Below, piece after piece: positions 16,303 through 24,244 of a DNA stretch of 62,546 nt. This DNA comes from an uncultured Oxalobacteraceae bacterium (GTDB lineage Bacteria > Pseudomonadota > Gammaproteobacteria > Burkholderiales > Burkholderiaceae): positions 1 to 62,546 of the forward strand of contig CAMLIL010000022.1 of the NCBI GenBank assembly GCA_946480015.1. Direction: 5' to 3'. Each line of letters starts with the position of its first letter. Position 1 is the first letter of the stretch. Position numbers and translations under genes: made by a program. Under the pieces are notes generated by a model. The model searched no databases. It saw only the letters and a list, made by a program, of their open reading frames with translations, and had not been told where the DNA came from.

Positions 16303-17175
16303 TTACTTGATCAGGCCGGCGTTGTGCGCCGCTGCTTCGATGGCCTTGTAGTTGTCGGCCTTGGTCGGAATGAACCTGGTGGCGCGCTGCAGCGCCAGGA
16401 TTTCCTTGCCTTCAGGCGTATTGGCATCGAGCGCGAGGAAGGCGTCGGTGATCTTCTTCTTGAGCGCCGGGTTCATGTCCGAGCGCACGGTCCAGTTGTA
16501 ATCGAAGTAGCCCGGGGTGGTGTAGAACACGCGCACGGCGGCCGGGTCGACCTTCTTCTCGGCGACCAGCTTTTCCCACACCGAGATATTGAGCGCGCCG
16601 GCATCGACCTTGCCCCCCGCGACCGCAGCCACGGTGGCGTCATGCGCACCCGAGAAGGCAACGCGTTTCAAATCGGTGTCCGGGTTGATCTTTGCCGCCA
16701 GCAGGTAGGAGCGCGGCATCAGGTGGCCCGAGGTGGAGGACTCGGAACCGAACGACAGGGTCTTGCCCTTGAGGTCCTCGAGCTTGTTGATATCCTTGGC
16801 CGTCGTGATGAACACCGAGCGGAATTTTTCGTCTTCCAGGCGCTGCACCAGCGGCGTGACCTGGCCTTTGCTGCGCACATTGGCCTGCACGAAGGTAAAG
16901 CCGCCGAACCACACCATGTCGAGCTTCTTGTTCACCAGGCCTTCGACCGAGGCGGCGTAGTCGGTCACCGGGGTGAATTCGACCTTCAGGCCGGTTGCCT
17001 TGGCCAGGTAGTCGCCCAGGGGCTTGAACTTGCGCTGCAATTCCGTCGGCGCTTCGTCGGGAATGGCCGACACGCGCAGCACGCCTGGCGTGACCTGGGC
17101 CGGGGCCGACGAGGCGGCGAACAGGATGCCGGCGGTCAGGGAGGCGGTCACAATGGATTTCAGGAAGGAGGTCAT
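16303..17175 (-). CDS. PhnD-like periplasmic binding protein, putative selenate/selenium ABC importer type
   Basis: 290 residues with a signal peptide (MTSFLKSIVTASLTAGILFAA, cut near APAQ). The mature part begins VLRVSAIPDEAPTELQRKF and contains VTDYAASVEGLVNKKLDMVWFGGFTFVQA. I recognise this as the branch of PhnD proteins annotated as putative selenate ABC transporter binding proteins, a family defined by linkage to selenium genes; that recognition is from memory. Within this window selD and the selenoneine genes lie 7 kb away and egtD is divergent at 126 bp. Phosphite, phosphonate or another oxyanion remains possible. First gene of a five-gene leftward operon. Confidence 0.75.
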   Translation of the reverse strand: MTSFLKSIVTASLTAGILFAASSAPAQVTPGVLRVSAIPDEAPTELQRKFKPLGDYLAKATGLKVEFTPVTDYAASVEGLVNKKLDMVWFGGFTFVQANVRSKGQVTPLVQRLEDEKFRSVFITTAKDINKLEDLKGKTLSFGSESSTSGHLMPRSYLLAAKINPDTDLKRVAFSGAHDATVAAVAGGKVDAGALNISVWEKLVAEKKVDPAAVRVFYTTPGYFDYNWTVRSDMNPALKKKITDAFLALDANTPEGKEILALQRATRFIPTKADNYKAIEAAAHNAGLIK

Positions 17176-17301
17176 AAGGTTTTAAGGTGAAAAGAGCGGT
17201 AAAAAAATGCCTGCGCGCTACGGCGCGTAGGGAACGAGTGCCAAATCAGGAATCGGCTATGATAGCAAAAACGCCAACTAACAAGCGGCAAACCCACGAA
17301 A

Positions 17302-18270
17302 ATGATGCCAAAAAGCAGCCCGAGCAACACTTTCTCCACGCTGGCAACGGCGACCGTCCATGCCGAGCTCGTCGCCGGGCTGAGCGCGCCGGGCGCGCAT
17401 ATTTCGCCCAAGTTCCTGTATGACCCTCTCGGCTGCAAGTTGTTCGAAGCGATTTGCGAATTGCCGGAATATTACCCGACCCGCACGGAAGCGGCCATCG
17501 TGGCCCGCCACGGTGCCGAGCTGGCGCGCGTGGCCGGTTCCGGCAGCACCCTGATCGATCTGGGCGCGGGCAATTGCGCCAAGGCGGCCATGCTGTTTCC
17601 GCTGTTGCATCCGGCACAATACGTGGCGGTCGACATTTCGCGCGACTTCGTCCAGGACGCCGTGGCGCGCCTGCGGCACGGTTACCCGCACATTGAAATG
17701 TGTGCGCTCGGGCTGGATTTTTCCAGCCGGCTTGAGCTGCCCGACACGGTGCGGCCGGAAAAGCGGCTGTTCTTCTATCCCGGTTCTTCGATCGGCAATT
17801 TCACGCCGGAGCAGGCGCGCGCCTTTCTCCAGCGCCTGCGCGCCCAGTGCGGCGACGACGGCGCCCTGTTGATCGGCATCGACCTGGTCAAGGACCATGC
17901 CGTGCTCGACGCCGCCTACGACGACGTGCTTGGTGTCACCGCCGCCTTCAACCTCAACATTCTGCGCCATGTAAATAGCCTGATCGGCGCCGACTTCGAC
18001 GTGCGCCAGTGGCGCCATCGCGGCTTTTTCAACGCCAGCGAAAGCCGCATCGAAATGCACCTGGAAGCGGTCGAGGAGCTGACCGTTTTCTGGCAGGGCG
18101 GCGAGCGCCGCTTCGCCCGGGGCGAGCGGATCCACACCGAAAACAGCTACAAGTACCGCCAGAGCGCCGCCGTGGGCTTGCTGGAACAGTCCGGCCTGCG
18201 CGCGGTGAATGTGTGGACCGATCCGAACGAATGGTTCGCGCTGATCTACGCGCGCCCGATTCCCGGCTGA
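17302..18270 (+). CDS. egtD: L-histidine N(alpha)-trimethyltransferase
   Basis: Converts histidine to hercynine (histidine betaine) with three S-adenosylmethionine molecules; this is the shared precursor of ergothioneine and selenoneine. The 322-residue length and the EgtD landmarks fit: LYDPLGCKLFEAICELPEYYPTR, the SAM-binding LIDLGAGNCAK, YVAVDIS, and FFYPGSSIGNF. Start at 17302 (ATG), with a second ATG codon directly after. It is divergent from the importer operon and is followed 2 bases later by egtB. Confidence 0.95.
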   Translation: MMPKSSPSNTFSTLATATVHAELVAGLSAPGAHISPKFLYDPLGCKLFEAICELPEYYPTRTEAAIVARHGAELARVAGSGSTLIDLGAGNCAKAAMLFPLLHPAQYVAVDISRDFVQDAVARLRHGYPHIEMCALGLDFSSRLELPDTVRPEKRLFFYPGSSIGNFTPEQARAFLQRLRAQCGDDGALLIGIDLVKDHAVLDAAYDDVLGVTAAFNLNILRHVNSLIGADFDVRQWRHRGFFNASESRIEMHLEAVEELTVFWQGGERRFARGERIHTENSYKYRQSAAVGLLEQSGLRAVNVWTDPNEWFALIYARPIPG

Positions 18271-18272
18271 CG

Positions 18273-19442
18273 ATGCTTGCGCGCGACTACGACACCGTCC
18301 GCCGCCGCTCGCTGATGCTGGCCGAACCGCTCTCCGACGAGGATTGCGGCGCCCAGTCCATGCCTGACGCGAGCCCGGTCAAATGGCATCTGGCGCACAC
18401 CACCTGGTTCTTCGAGACCTTCATTCTCGAACCATACGAGGACGATTTCACCCCGTTCCACCCGGCCTTCCGCTACCTGTTCAATTCCTACTACAACGGC
18501 ATCGGCGCGCGCCATCCGCGTGCGCAGCGCGGCCTGCTCACGCGCCCGTCGATGCGCGAGGTACGCGCCTACCGCAGCGCCGTCGATGCGCGCATCGCCC
18601 GCCTGCTGGCGCAGCGGCCCGGCGACGACGCGCTCGAACGCCTGCTGGTGCTGGGCATGCAGCACGAACAGCAGCACCAGGAATTGATCCTCACCGATGT
18701 GCAGCACCTGCTGGCGCAAAACGCGCTGCACCCGGTCTACAGCACGGCGGCGCCGCTGGCCGCCGCCGCTGGTGGACCGATGCGCTGGATCGGCTTCGAT
18801 GGCGGGCTGACCGGGATCGGCCACGACGGCGCCGGCTTCTGCTTCGATAACGAATTGCCGCGCCACCGTGTCCACGTGGCGCCGTTCGCGCTCGCCTCGC
18901 GCCTGGTGACCAATGGCGAGTACCTGGCCTTCATCGAAGCGGGCGGCTATCGCGACGCGGCCCTGTGGCTGTCGGAAGGCTGGGACTGCGCCGGCGCCCA
19001 GCGCTGGGCCCATCCGCCGTACTGGCAGCGCGATGCGGCCGGCGCCTGGCACGAGTTCACCCTGCACGGGCTGATGCCGCTCCAGCTGGCGCGCCCGGTC
19101 GCGCACCTGTCGCTGTATGAAGCCGATGCCTACGCCAACTGGGCTGGCGCGCGCTTGCCGACCGAAGCGGAGTGGGAGCTGGCGGCCAGTGCCGGGCAGA
19201 GCGGAATCGAACAGCTGTTCGGCCACTGCTGGCAGTGGACCAGCAGCAGCTACGCCCCGTATCCCGGCTACGCCTGCGCCGAGGGCGCGCTGGGCGAATA
19301 CAACGGCAAGTTCATGGTCAACCAGTATGTGCTGCGCGGCTCGTCGGTGGCCACGCCGCCGGGCCACGCACGCGTCAGCTACCGCAACTTCTTCCCGGCC
19401 GGCGCGCGCTGGCAGTACACCGGCCTGCGCCTGGCAAGATGA
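18273..19442 (+). CDS. egtB: Ergothioneine biosynthesis protein EgtB (non-heme iron sulfoxide synthase)
   Basis: 389 residues: an N-terminal DinB-like iron-binding domain and a C-terminal formylglycine-generating-enzyme-like sulfatase-modifying domain. The iron ligands are H42 (HLAHTTWFFE), H131 and H135 (HEQQH). The C-terminal part has GEYLAFIEAGGY, LPTEAEWELAA and the conserved end YRNFFPAGARWQYTGLRLA. It joins a thiol donor to hercynine with oxygen. No EgtC or EgtA gene is adjacent, so cysteine may be the donor; that is inference. The open frame extends upstream inside egtD, but the ATG at 18273, 2 bases after the egtD stop, matches the family start. It overlaps the next gene by 4 bases. 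Confidence 0.93.
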   Translation: MLARDYDTVRRRSLMLAEPLSDEDCGAQSMPDASPVKWHLAHTTWFFETFILEPYEDDFTPFHPAFRYLFNSYYNGIGARHPRAQRGLLTRPSMREVRAYRSAVDARIARLLAQRPGDDALERLLVLGMQHEQQHQELILTDVQHLLAQNALHPVYSTAAPLAAAAGGPMRWIGFDGGLTGIGHDGAGFCFDNELPRHRVHVAPFALASRLVTNGEYLAFIEAGGYRDAALWLSEGWDCAGAQRWAHPPYWQRDAAGAWHEFTLHGLMPLQLARPVAHLSLYEADAYANWAGARLPTEAEWELAASAGQSGIEQLFGHCWQWTSSSYAPYPGYACAEGALGEYNGKFMVNQYVLRGSSVATPPGHARVSYRNFFPAGARWQYTGLRLAR

Positions 19443-20356
19443 ACCTGCGTCAGATCACGCGCCGCGCCAACGTCTACATCTTCAGCCATCCGCTCGCCTT
19501 CGCCTGGCAATGCCTGAGCGGCTTTCGCGCCAATCAGGGACTGCTGCTGGCCGGCGCGGTGGCCTATTATTCGCTGCTGTCGATCGTGCCCTTCCTGATG
19601 CTGGTGGTGGTGGCGCTGTCGCATATCATCGACCCGGCCGAACTGCTGGCCACACTGAGGCGTTACCTGGAGTGGCTCATGCCCGGCCAGTCCAGGGCGA
19701 TGGTGGCCGAGCTGTCGCACTTCCTCGACGACCGCGGCCTCATTACCGGCGTGCTGTTCGCGACCATGCTGTTTTTCAGTTCGCTTGCCTTCACCGCGCT
19801 GGAGAACGCCATGAGCGTGATCTTCGTCCACCGGGTAGCGATCCGGCGCCGGCACTTTCTGATCTCGGCCATTCTCCCGTACTGCTACATCGTCGCACTG
19901 GGGGCGGGCATCATGATCGTCACGCTGGTGGCCGGCATCCTGCAGGTGCTGGGCGGGGAGAGCGTGCGCTTCCTCGGCTACGACTGGTCGCTGGGCGGGG
20001 TCTCGGGTGTGCTGCTGTACCTGCTCGGCCTGACCGGCGAAATCCTGGTGCTGACCTCGATCTACCTGGTGATGCCGGTGGGGCGCCTGTCGTGGCAGCA
20101 CGCGCTGGTCGGCGGCGCGACCGCGGCGCTGCTGTGGGAAATCGCCCGCCACGTGCTGGTCTGGTACTTCACCACGCTGTCGCAGGTCAATCTGGTGTAC
20201 GGATCGATGACGACCGCCATCGTCGTCATGTTCAGCCTCGAGATCGCCGCCACCTTGCTGCTGTTCGGCGCGCAGGTGATCTCGGAATACGAAAAGGTCG
20301 GGCGCGCCGGCCGGCCGAGCGGGCCGGTGCCGCTCGATACCAGCCAGCGCCCTTGA
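19439..20356 (+). CDS. YihY/BrkB-family inner-membrane protein
   Basis: 305 residues with about six membrane helices. The family landmarks are present: GLLLAGAVAYYSLLSIVPFLML, FFSSLAFTALENAMSVIF and SQVNLVYGSMTTAIVVM. The old annotation as ribonuclease BN is wrong for this family; its function remains unclear. The ATG overlaps the egtB stop (ATGA), so it is translated with egtB. An in-frame extension upstream runs through egtB and is not real. Its presence in an egt operon is a notable but unexplained association. Confidence 0.88.
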   Translation: MNLRQITRRANVYIFSHPLAFAWQCLSGFRANQGLLLAGAVAYYSLLSIVPFLMLVVVALSHIIDPAELLATLRRYLEWLMPGQSRAMVAELSHFLDDRGLITGVLFATMLFFSSLAFTALENAMSVIFVHRVAIRRRHFLISAILPYCYIVALGAGIMIVTLVAGILQVLGGESVRFLGYDWSLGGVSGVLLYLLGLTGEILVLTSIYLVMPVGRLSWQHALVGGATAALLWEIARHVLVWYFTTLSQVNLVYGSMTTAIVVMFSLEIAATLLLFGAQVISEYEKVGRAGRPSGPVPLDTSQRP

Positions 20357-20402
20357 CTCACAATTAGCTGATATGATTCGGAATTATCTTTCATAAAAAA
20401 CA

Positions 20403-20951
20403 ATGTTCTCAATCCTCGGTAGTATCTGCGTTGGCGACAAAACTTCCTGCGGAGGAACGGTGGCCACTGGTTCGCCTTTTTCCGACGTTAACGGGAGGGC
20501 CATTGCCCGCAAAGGCGACAAGATCGCGTGCAAACATAATTGCATCATTATTGATGGCAACATGACTGAAGTTATAGATGGTGCCCCGATGGCACTTCAT
20601 GGCGCGGCGACATCATACGGATGCACTTGCATATCGAAAAATAACGATTTCCACGGTGACGGAAAAACTGCGGCGGAGACGGCAGCGGTGCCGGTCGCTG
20701 CCGACGCTGGAATTGCCTACATGCCTGAAATTGCACAGCTACTTAATGAGGACCATTGGGTTGAGTTCAGGCTGGTAAATGGGCAGGACGAGCCGATTCC
20801 AAATCAACCATTCGAACTCACTGATCCAAACGGGAAGAAAATTGACGGAACCCTGGACTCTAATGGGTATGCCAAGGTTGAGCCCGTCAAGGCTGGCTCA
20901 TGCAAAGTTCACTTCCCGCAACTGGGATACACCATTTCGGTAGACGCATGA
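20403..20951 (+). CDS. PAAR-domain protein with C-terminal transthyretin-like domain (T6SS spike tip/adaptor)
   Basis: 182 residues. Residues 1 to about 85 are a PAAR domain (ICVGDKTSCGGTVATG, NGRAIARKGDKIACKHN, MALHGAATSYGC), which caps a VgrG spike. Residues of about 115-182 look like a transthyretin/carboxypeptidase-regulatory beta-sandwich (VEFRLVNGQDEPIPNQPFELTDPNG), seen in T6SS spike adaptors. It overlaps the next gene by 4 bases (ATGA). The whole block to 22068 is clearly lower in GC than egtB or leuA and uses different codons, a sign of transfer. No VgrG gene is present, so it would rely on a spike encoded elsewhere. Confidence 0.85.
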   Translation: MFSILGSICVGDKTSCGGTVATGSPFSDVNGRAIARKGDKIACKHNCIIIDGNMTEVIDGAPMALHGAATSYGCTCISKNNDFHGDGKTAAETAAVPVAADAGIAYMPEIAQLLNEDHWVEFRLVNGQDEPIPNQPFELTDPNGKKIDGTLDSNGYAKVEPVKAGSCKVHFPQLGYTISVDA

Positions 20952-21622
20952 CGACCATGAACGTGCCGGAGGTCCGCGCTAAGCAGGGAGTTAAAATATC
21001 GACAAATCAGCTCACTACAATCAAGGTGCAGACTGCTTCAATCGAACTATTGGTCGGCGGACCATACACAGATCACCCCTACGGACATACTGCACTGCGA
21101 GTAATAACCAAAAGCGGTGAGCATATCTATGACTATGGCCGTTATGCGAGGACCTGGGGCGTCGGGAACTCGGAAGGAGATGGAGTCCTCAATATTTGGA
21201 CAAAATTCGACGCCTACATAGCCGAAGAAAATTCCCTGAAAAGAAAGACAACCGGATTTTTATACGATGTACAGGAAGAGCAGGCGCTCGAAGTAATCAA
21301 ATTCTATGACCGTAAGATCGCTAAGAAGAAGCCGAAAAGTTCGACCAAGGTCAAAACATCGTACGTAATTGAAGACTACTACGCACTCGGCCCGAACTGC
21401 ACGACACTTAGCGTCGACGCAGCTAAAGTTGCAATACCCAACCTCGACTCGGATTGGAAAAAATATCAAGACGGTCGAGGCTTGAGCATGATGGAGCGTG
21501 GCATCGTGTCCGCAAAGGGGTGGCCGAGTTACATTTTCATGCCAGCTGACTTACTGGCAATGCTTGGCAGTTCCACTGCAAGAAAACCGAAAGCAATTCG
21601 AAGTTACGAGGCAAAAAAGTGA
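20948..21622 (+). CDS. Putative T6SS effector with permuted NlpC/P60-like (papain-like) fold
   Basis: 224 residues. It has a histidine in YGHTALRV (H47), YDYGRY at 61-66, and a cysteine in LGPNCTTLSVDAA (C151). Histidine before cysteine is the order of circularly permuted papain-like/NlpC-P60 enzymes, several of which are antibacterial effectors acting on peptidoglycan or lipids. There is no signal peptide, which fits delivery on the PAAR protein encoded just upstream. Start is the ATG overlapping the PAAR stop; a second ATG lies at 20957. The activity is inferred from these motifs and from context; I do not recognise a named family. Confidence 0.65.
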   Translation: MTTMNVPEVRAKQGVKISTNQLTTIKVQTASIELLVGGPYTDHPYGHTALRVITKSGEHIYDYGRYARTWGVGNSEGDGVLNIWTKFDAYIAEENSLKRKTTGFLYDVQEEQALEVIKFYDRKIAKKKPKSSTKVKTSYVIEDYYALGPNCTTLSVDAAKVAIPNLDSDWKKYQDGRGLSMMERGIVSAKGWPSYIFMPADLLAMLGSSTARKPKAIRSYEAKK

Positions 21623-22068
21623 GAATTTTTCATACTATTTTATTGGGACTTTCGGTTGCTGGAGCGTTCGCAGTTGGAGCTATTACCCAAAAATCAGGAA
21701 GATTGAACATGTCGAATACCGAGTACCTGAAGCTGTCTGAACCCCTACTTCTCAACGCCGAGGGCGAGACAAAATATTACCACATGCTGCCGGTCGGCAC
21801 CGCCATGTACAAAGACTATTCATTTCCAGAGGGCCACACCAGATATATTGTCTACGTAAATATAAAAGGTGAATTTCAGGCTGAGAAGGTAGTCTCGGAT
21901 AAAAAAAATTTGATTGATCCGATATGGGGAGAGACGGTCCAAAAAGACGACTTAAAGCAGCTAATGGCTGAGACACCGGTTTCAAAAAATGACCTGGTAC
22001 GCATCTTGAAGGCAAGAAAAATTACGCGAGAAGAGCTTGCTCAGATATTGAGAGAGTGGGAAGAATAA
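21619..22068 (+). CDS. Small exported or membrane-anchored protein, candidate immunity protein
   Basis: 149 residues with GTG start overlapping the stop of the effector gene (GTGA). The N-terminus (MRIFHTILLGLSVAGAFAVGA) is a signal peptide or membrane anchor, so the soluble part would face the periplasm. The C-terminal 40 residues are charged and helical (LVRILKARKITREELAQILREWEE). No recognisable family. Its place directly downstream of a PAAR-linked effector and its export signal fit an immunity protein; that is inference. Confidence 0.6.
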   Translation: MRIFHTILLGLSVAGAFAVGAITQKSGRLNMSNTEYLKLSEPLLLNAEGETKYYHMLPVGTAMYKDYSFPEGHTRYIVYVNIKGEFQAEKVVSDKKNLIDPIWGETVQKDDLKQLMAETPVSKNDLVRILKARKITREELAQILREWEE

Positions 22069-22201
22069 GATGTCGCGGGACCGCAGTGTGAAGTGAGCAG
22101 TGCGGTAATGCCGCCAGCAGCAGGAACCTACCGAAGCGAGCTGGCTACGTAAGCAAGCAGCCGCCGTAGGAATCCCCGCCTTAAGGCGGGGAGGATGTCA
22201 A
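22069..22201 (+). mobile_element. IS605/IS1341-type right-end remnant, possible omegaRNA scaffold without tnpB
   Basis: The last about 80 bases match, in my memory, the right ends of tnpB-carrying IS elements: an ACCTACCGAAGCGAG block, GCTACGTAAGCAAGCAGCC, then a hairpin CCCCGCC-TTAA-GGCGGGG (22174-22191) and the terminal GAGGATGTCAA. CCTAC (22127-22131) can pair with GTAGG (22166-22170), and GCGG with CCGC earlier. In intact elements this segment encodes the omegaRNA scaffold and the flanking DNA is the guide. Here no transposase or tnpB gene is present. The element ends at 22201, 3 bases before the leuA stop codon. Confidence 0.6.
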
Positions 22202-22203
22202 GC

Positions 22204-23880
22204 TTACGCCGTCTCTGCCTGCGCCTGCCGCGCCAGCTGGCGGTTCACGGCGCTGAGCACCGCCTTGAACGAGGCCGTCACGATATTGCTGTCGATGCCG
22301 GCGCCGAACAGGGTGGGGCCGTTATCGAGCCGCAGTTCGACGTAGCAGGCCGCGCGCGCATTGGCGCCCGAACCGATCGAATGCTCGTGATAATCCATCA
22401 GCTTGATGTCCAGTCCGAGCGCATTCACGAATGCGTCGATCGGGCCGTTGCCGCCGCCCTGCAGCGCCATCTCGGCCTGGCGGTGCATGACGCGGATATC
22501 GATCTGCACCGGCTCGTCGCTGCTGCTGTCCTCCACCATGCGGTGCGAGCTGTACGCGTACGGGGTGTCCTGTTCGAAGTATTCGCGGCAGAAGATGTCG
22601 TGAATGTCCTGCGCGGCGATTTCGCGGCCGGTGGCGTCAGCCACCTTTTGCACCGCCCGGCTGAATTCGATCTGCAGGCGGCGCGGCAGGGCCAGGCCGT
22701 ATTCCTGTTCGAGCAGATAGGCCATGCCGCCTTTGCCGGACTGGCTGTTGACGCGGATGATGGCGTCGTAGCTGCGTCCCAGGTCGGCCGGATCGATCGG
22801 CAGGTAAGGCACTTCCCACAAGGCGTTGGGCTGCTGCTGGGCCAAGCCCTTCTTGATCGCATCCTGATGCGAGCCGGAGAAGGCGGTGAATACCAGGTCG
22901 CCCGCCCATGGGTGGCGCGGATGCACCGGCAGCTGGTTGCACTCTTCGACCACCTGGCGCACGGCGTCGATGTCGGAAAAATCCAGGCCGGGATCGACGC
23001 CCTGGGTGTACAGGTTCAGGGCCAGCGTGACCAGATCGACGTTGCCGGTGCGCTCGCCGTTACCGAACAGGCAGCCCTCGACGCGGTCGGCGCCAGCCAG
23101 TACGGCCAGTTCGGCCGCCGCCACGGCGGTGCCGCGGTCGTTGTGCGGGTGGACGCTGATCAGGATGCTGTCGCGCCGCGCCAGACGGCGCGACATCCAT
23201 TCGATCTGGTCGGCGTAGACGTTGGGCGTGCTGCTCTCGACCGTCGAGGGCAGGTTGATGATCATCTTGTTCGACGGCGTCGGCTGCCATACCTCGGTGA
23301 CCGCGTCGCAGATATGCTTGGCGAAATCGAGTTCGGTGGTGGAAAACGATTCGGGCGTGTACTCGAAGCGCCATTCGGTCTGCGGGTGCCGGGCCGTGAG
23401 CTCCTTCACCAGCCTGGTGCCGTTGACGGCGATCTGGGTGATGTCCTCGCGCGAGGCGTTGAAGACCACGCGGCGAAATACCGGTGCGGTCGAGTTGTAC
23501 AGGTGGACGATGGCGCGCTTGGCGCCGGCCACCGATTCGACCGTGCGGCGGATCAGTTCATCGCGCGCCTGGGTCAGCACGATGATGGTCACGTCGTCGG
23601 GGATGCGGTTTTCGTCCACCAGGCTGCGCACGAAGTCGAAGTCGGTCTGCGAGGCCGAGGGGAAGCCGACCTCGATTTCCTTCAGGCCGATCTGCACCAG
23701 CATGTCGAAAAAGCGCAGCTTCTTTTCCGCGCTCATCGGCTCGATCAGCGCCTGGTTGCCGTCGCGCAGATCGGTGCTCATCCAGATCGGCGGATGGGTG
23801 ATGGTGTTGTTGGGCCAGCGGCGGTCGGTCAGGCCGACAGGTGGGAATGCGCGGTATTTGGTCGACGGGTTCTGCAACAT
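22204..23880 (-). CDS. leuA: 2-isopropylmalate synthase, long (LeuA2) form
   Basis: First committed step of leucine synthesis: acetyl-CoA plus 2-oxoisovalerate to 2-isopropylmalate. The 558-residue length and the N-terminus ([18 protein letters not shown]) fit the about 560-residue bacterial form. A TIM-barrel with metal site DLRDGNQ and [11 protein letters not shown] is followed by a C-terminal leucine-binding regulatory domain (from about 430), which mediates feedback inhibition. Start ATG at 23880 with cagga upstream. A leucine-rich leader peptide precedes it. The gene stands alone, with no leuB/C/D nearby. Confidence 0.95.
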   Translation of the reverse strand: MLQNPSTKYRAFPPVGLTDRRWPNNTITHPPIWMSTDLRDGNQALIEPMSAEKKLRFFDMLVQIGLKEIEVGFPSASQTDFDFVRSLVDENRIPDDVTIIVLTQARDELIRRTVESVAGAKRAIVHLYNSTAPVFRRVVFNASREDITQIAVNGTRLVKELTARHPQTEWRFEYTPESFSTTELDFAKHICDAVTEVWQPTPSNKMIINLPSTVESSTPNVYADQIEWMSRRLARRDSILISVHPHNDRGTAVAAAELAVLAGADRVEGCLFGNGERTGNVDLVTLALNLYTQGVDPGLDFSDIDAVRQVVEECNQLPVHPRHPWAGDLVFTAFSGSHQDAIKKGLAQQQPNALWEVPYLPIDPADLGRSYDAIIRVNSQSGKGGMAYLLEQEYGLALPRRLQIEFSRAVQKVADATGREIAAQDIHDIFCREYFEQDTPYAYSSHRMVEDSSSDEPVQIDIRVMHRQAEMALQGGGNGPIDAFVNALGLDIKLMDYHEHSIGSGANARAACYVELRLDNGPTLFGAGIDSNIVTASFKAVLSAVNRQLARQAQAETA

Positions 23881-23961
23881 GGTGGACTCCTGTTTATCTG
23901 TAAAGCGGATCGCCTAGCGGCGGCACGGTGTGGCGACAGGCTGCCGGGCGGCCACGGGATA

Positions 23962-24033
23962 CTAGGCCAGGCAACCGATCGGTAGCTTTAGCAGCAGGTG
24001 TTGCAGTGGTGCGGGGAGGAGGGCGCTGAACAT
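23962..24033 (-). CDS. leuL: leuA leader peptide (23 residues, 8 leucines)
   Basis: A short ORF beginning MFSALLPAP and containing the run LLLKLP, with 8 leucines in 23 residues. It ends 81 bases before the leuA start on the same strand. An aggaaag ribosome-binding site lies 8 bases upstream. After the stop, GCCTAG at the leader end can pair with CTAGGC nearer leuA, and GTGGC with GCCAC, so alternative structures are possible. I see no U-tract terminator, so control could be by translation initiation rather than transcription. Leader peptides before leuA are known in proteobacteria; the assignment here is from the sequence. Confidence 0.75.
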   Translation of the reverse strand: MFSALLPAPLQHLLLKLPIGCLA

Positions 24034-24200
24034 CGGTCGAACTTTCCTGGGGTTTTACAGCGGTCGCCGGCGGAGCGCGGGCGGCTTACACAACGGCTTT
24101 ATAGCGCGCTGCTTAGCGGTAGGAGAGTCGACAGGTGCAGGGAGGTGAACATGGAACGACTGTAACGGATGGGCGGTTGGCTTGTCAATAGATACGTCGT

Positions 24201-24238
24201 CCCCCGCTTCGCGAGGGCAGGCTCTCGCGAAGCGGGGG
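24201..24238. repeat. 15-bp perfect inverted repeat downstream of selD (REP-like, terminator-like)
   Basis: CCCCCGCTTCGCGAG (24201-24215) pairs perfectly with CTCGCGAAGCGGGGG (24224-24238). It lies 6 bases beyond the selD stop. The left arm with its preceding cgtcgt resembles the repeat at 47492-47523, so it is probably one copy of a dispersed palindrome rather than a simple terminator. Confidence 0.65.
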
Positions 24239-24244
24239 CGGCGG

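Noticed and set aside
20903..20947. Earlier in-frame start of the effector gene inside the PAAR coding region
   Set aside because: The ATG at 20948 overlaps the PAAR stop in the standard ATGA way, and the extension has no conserved feature.
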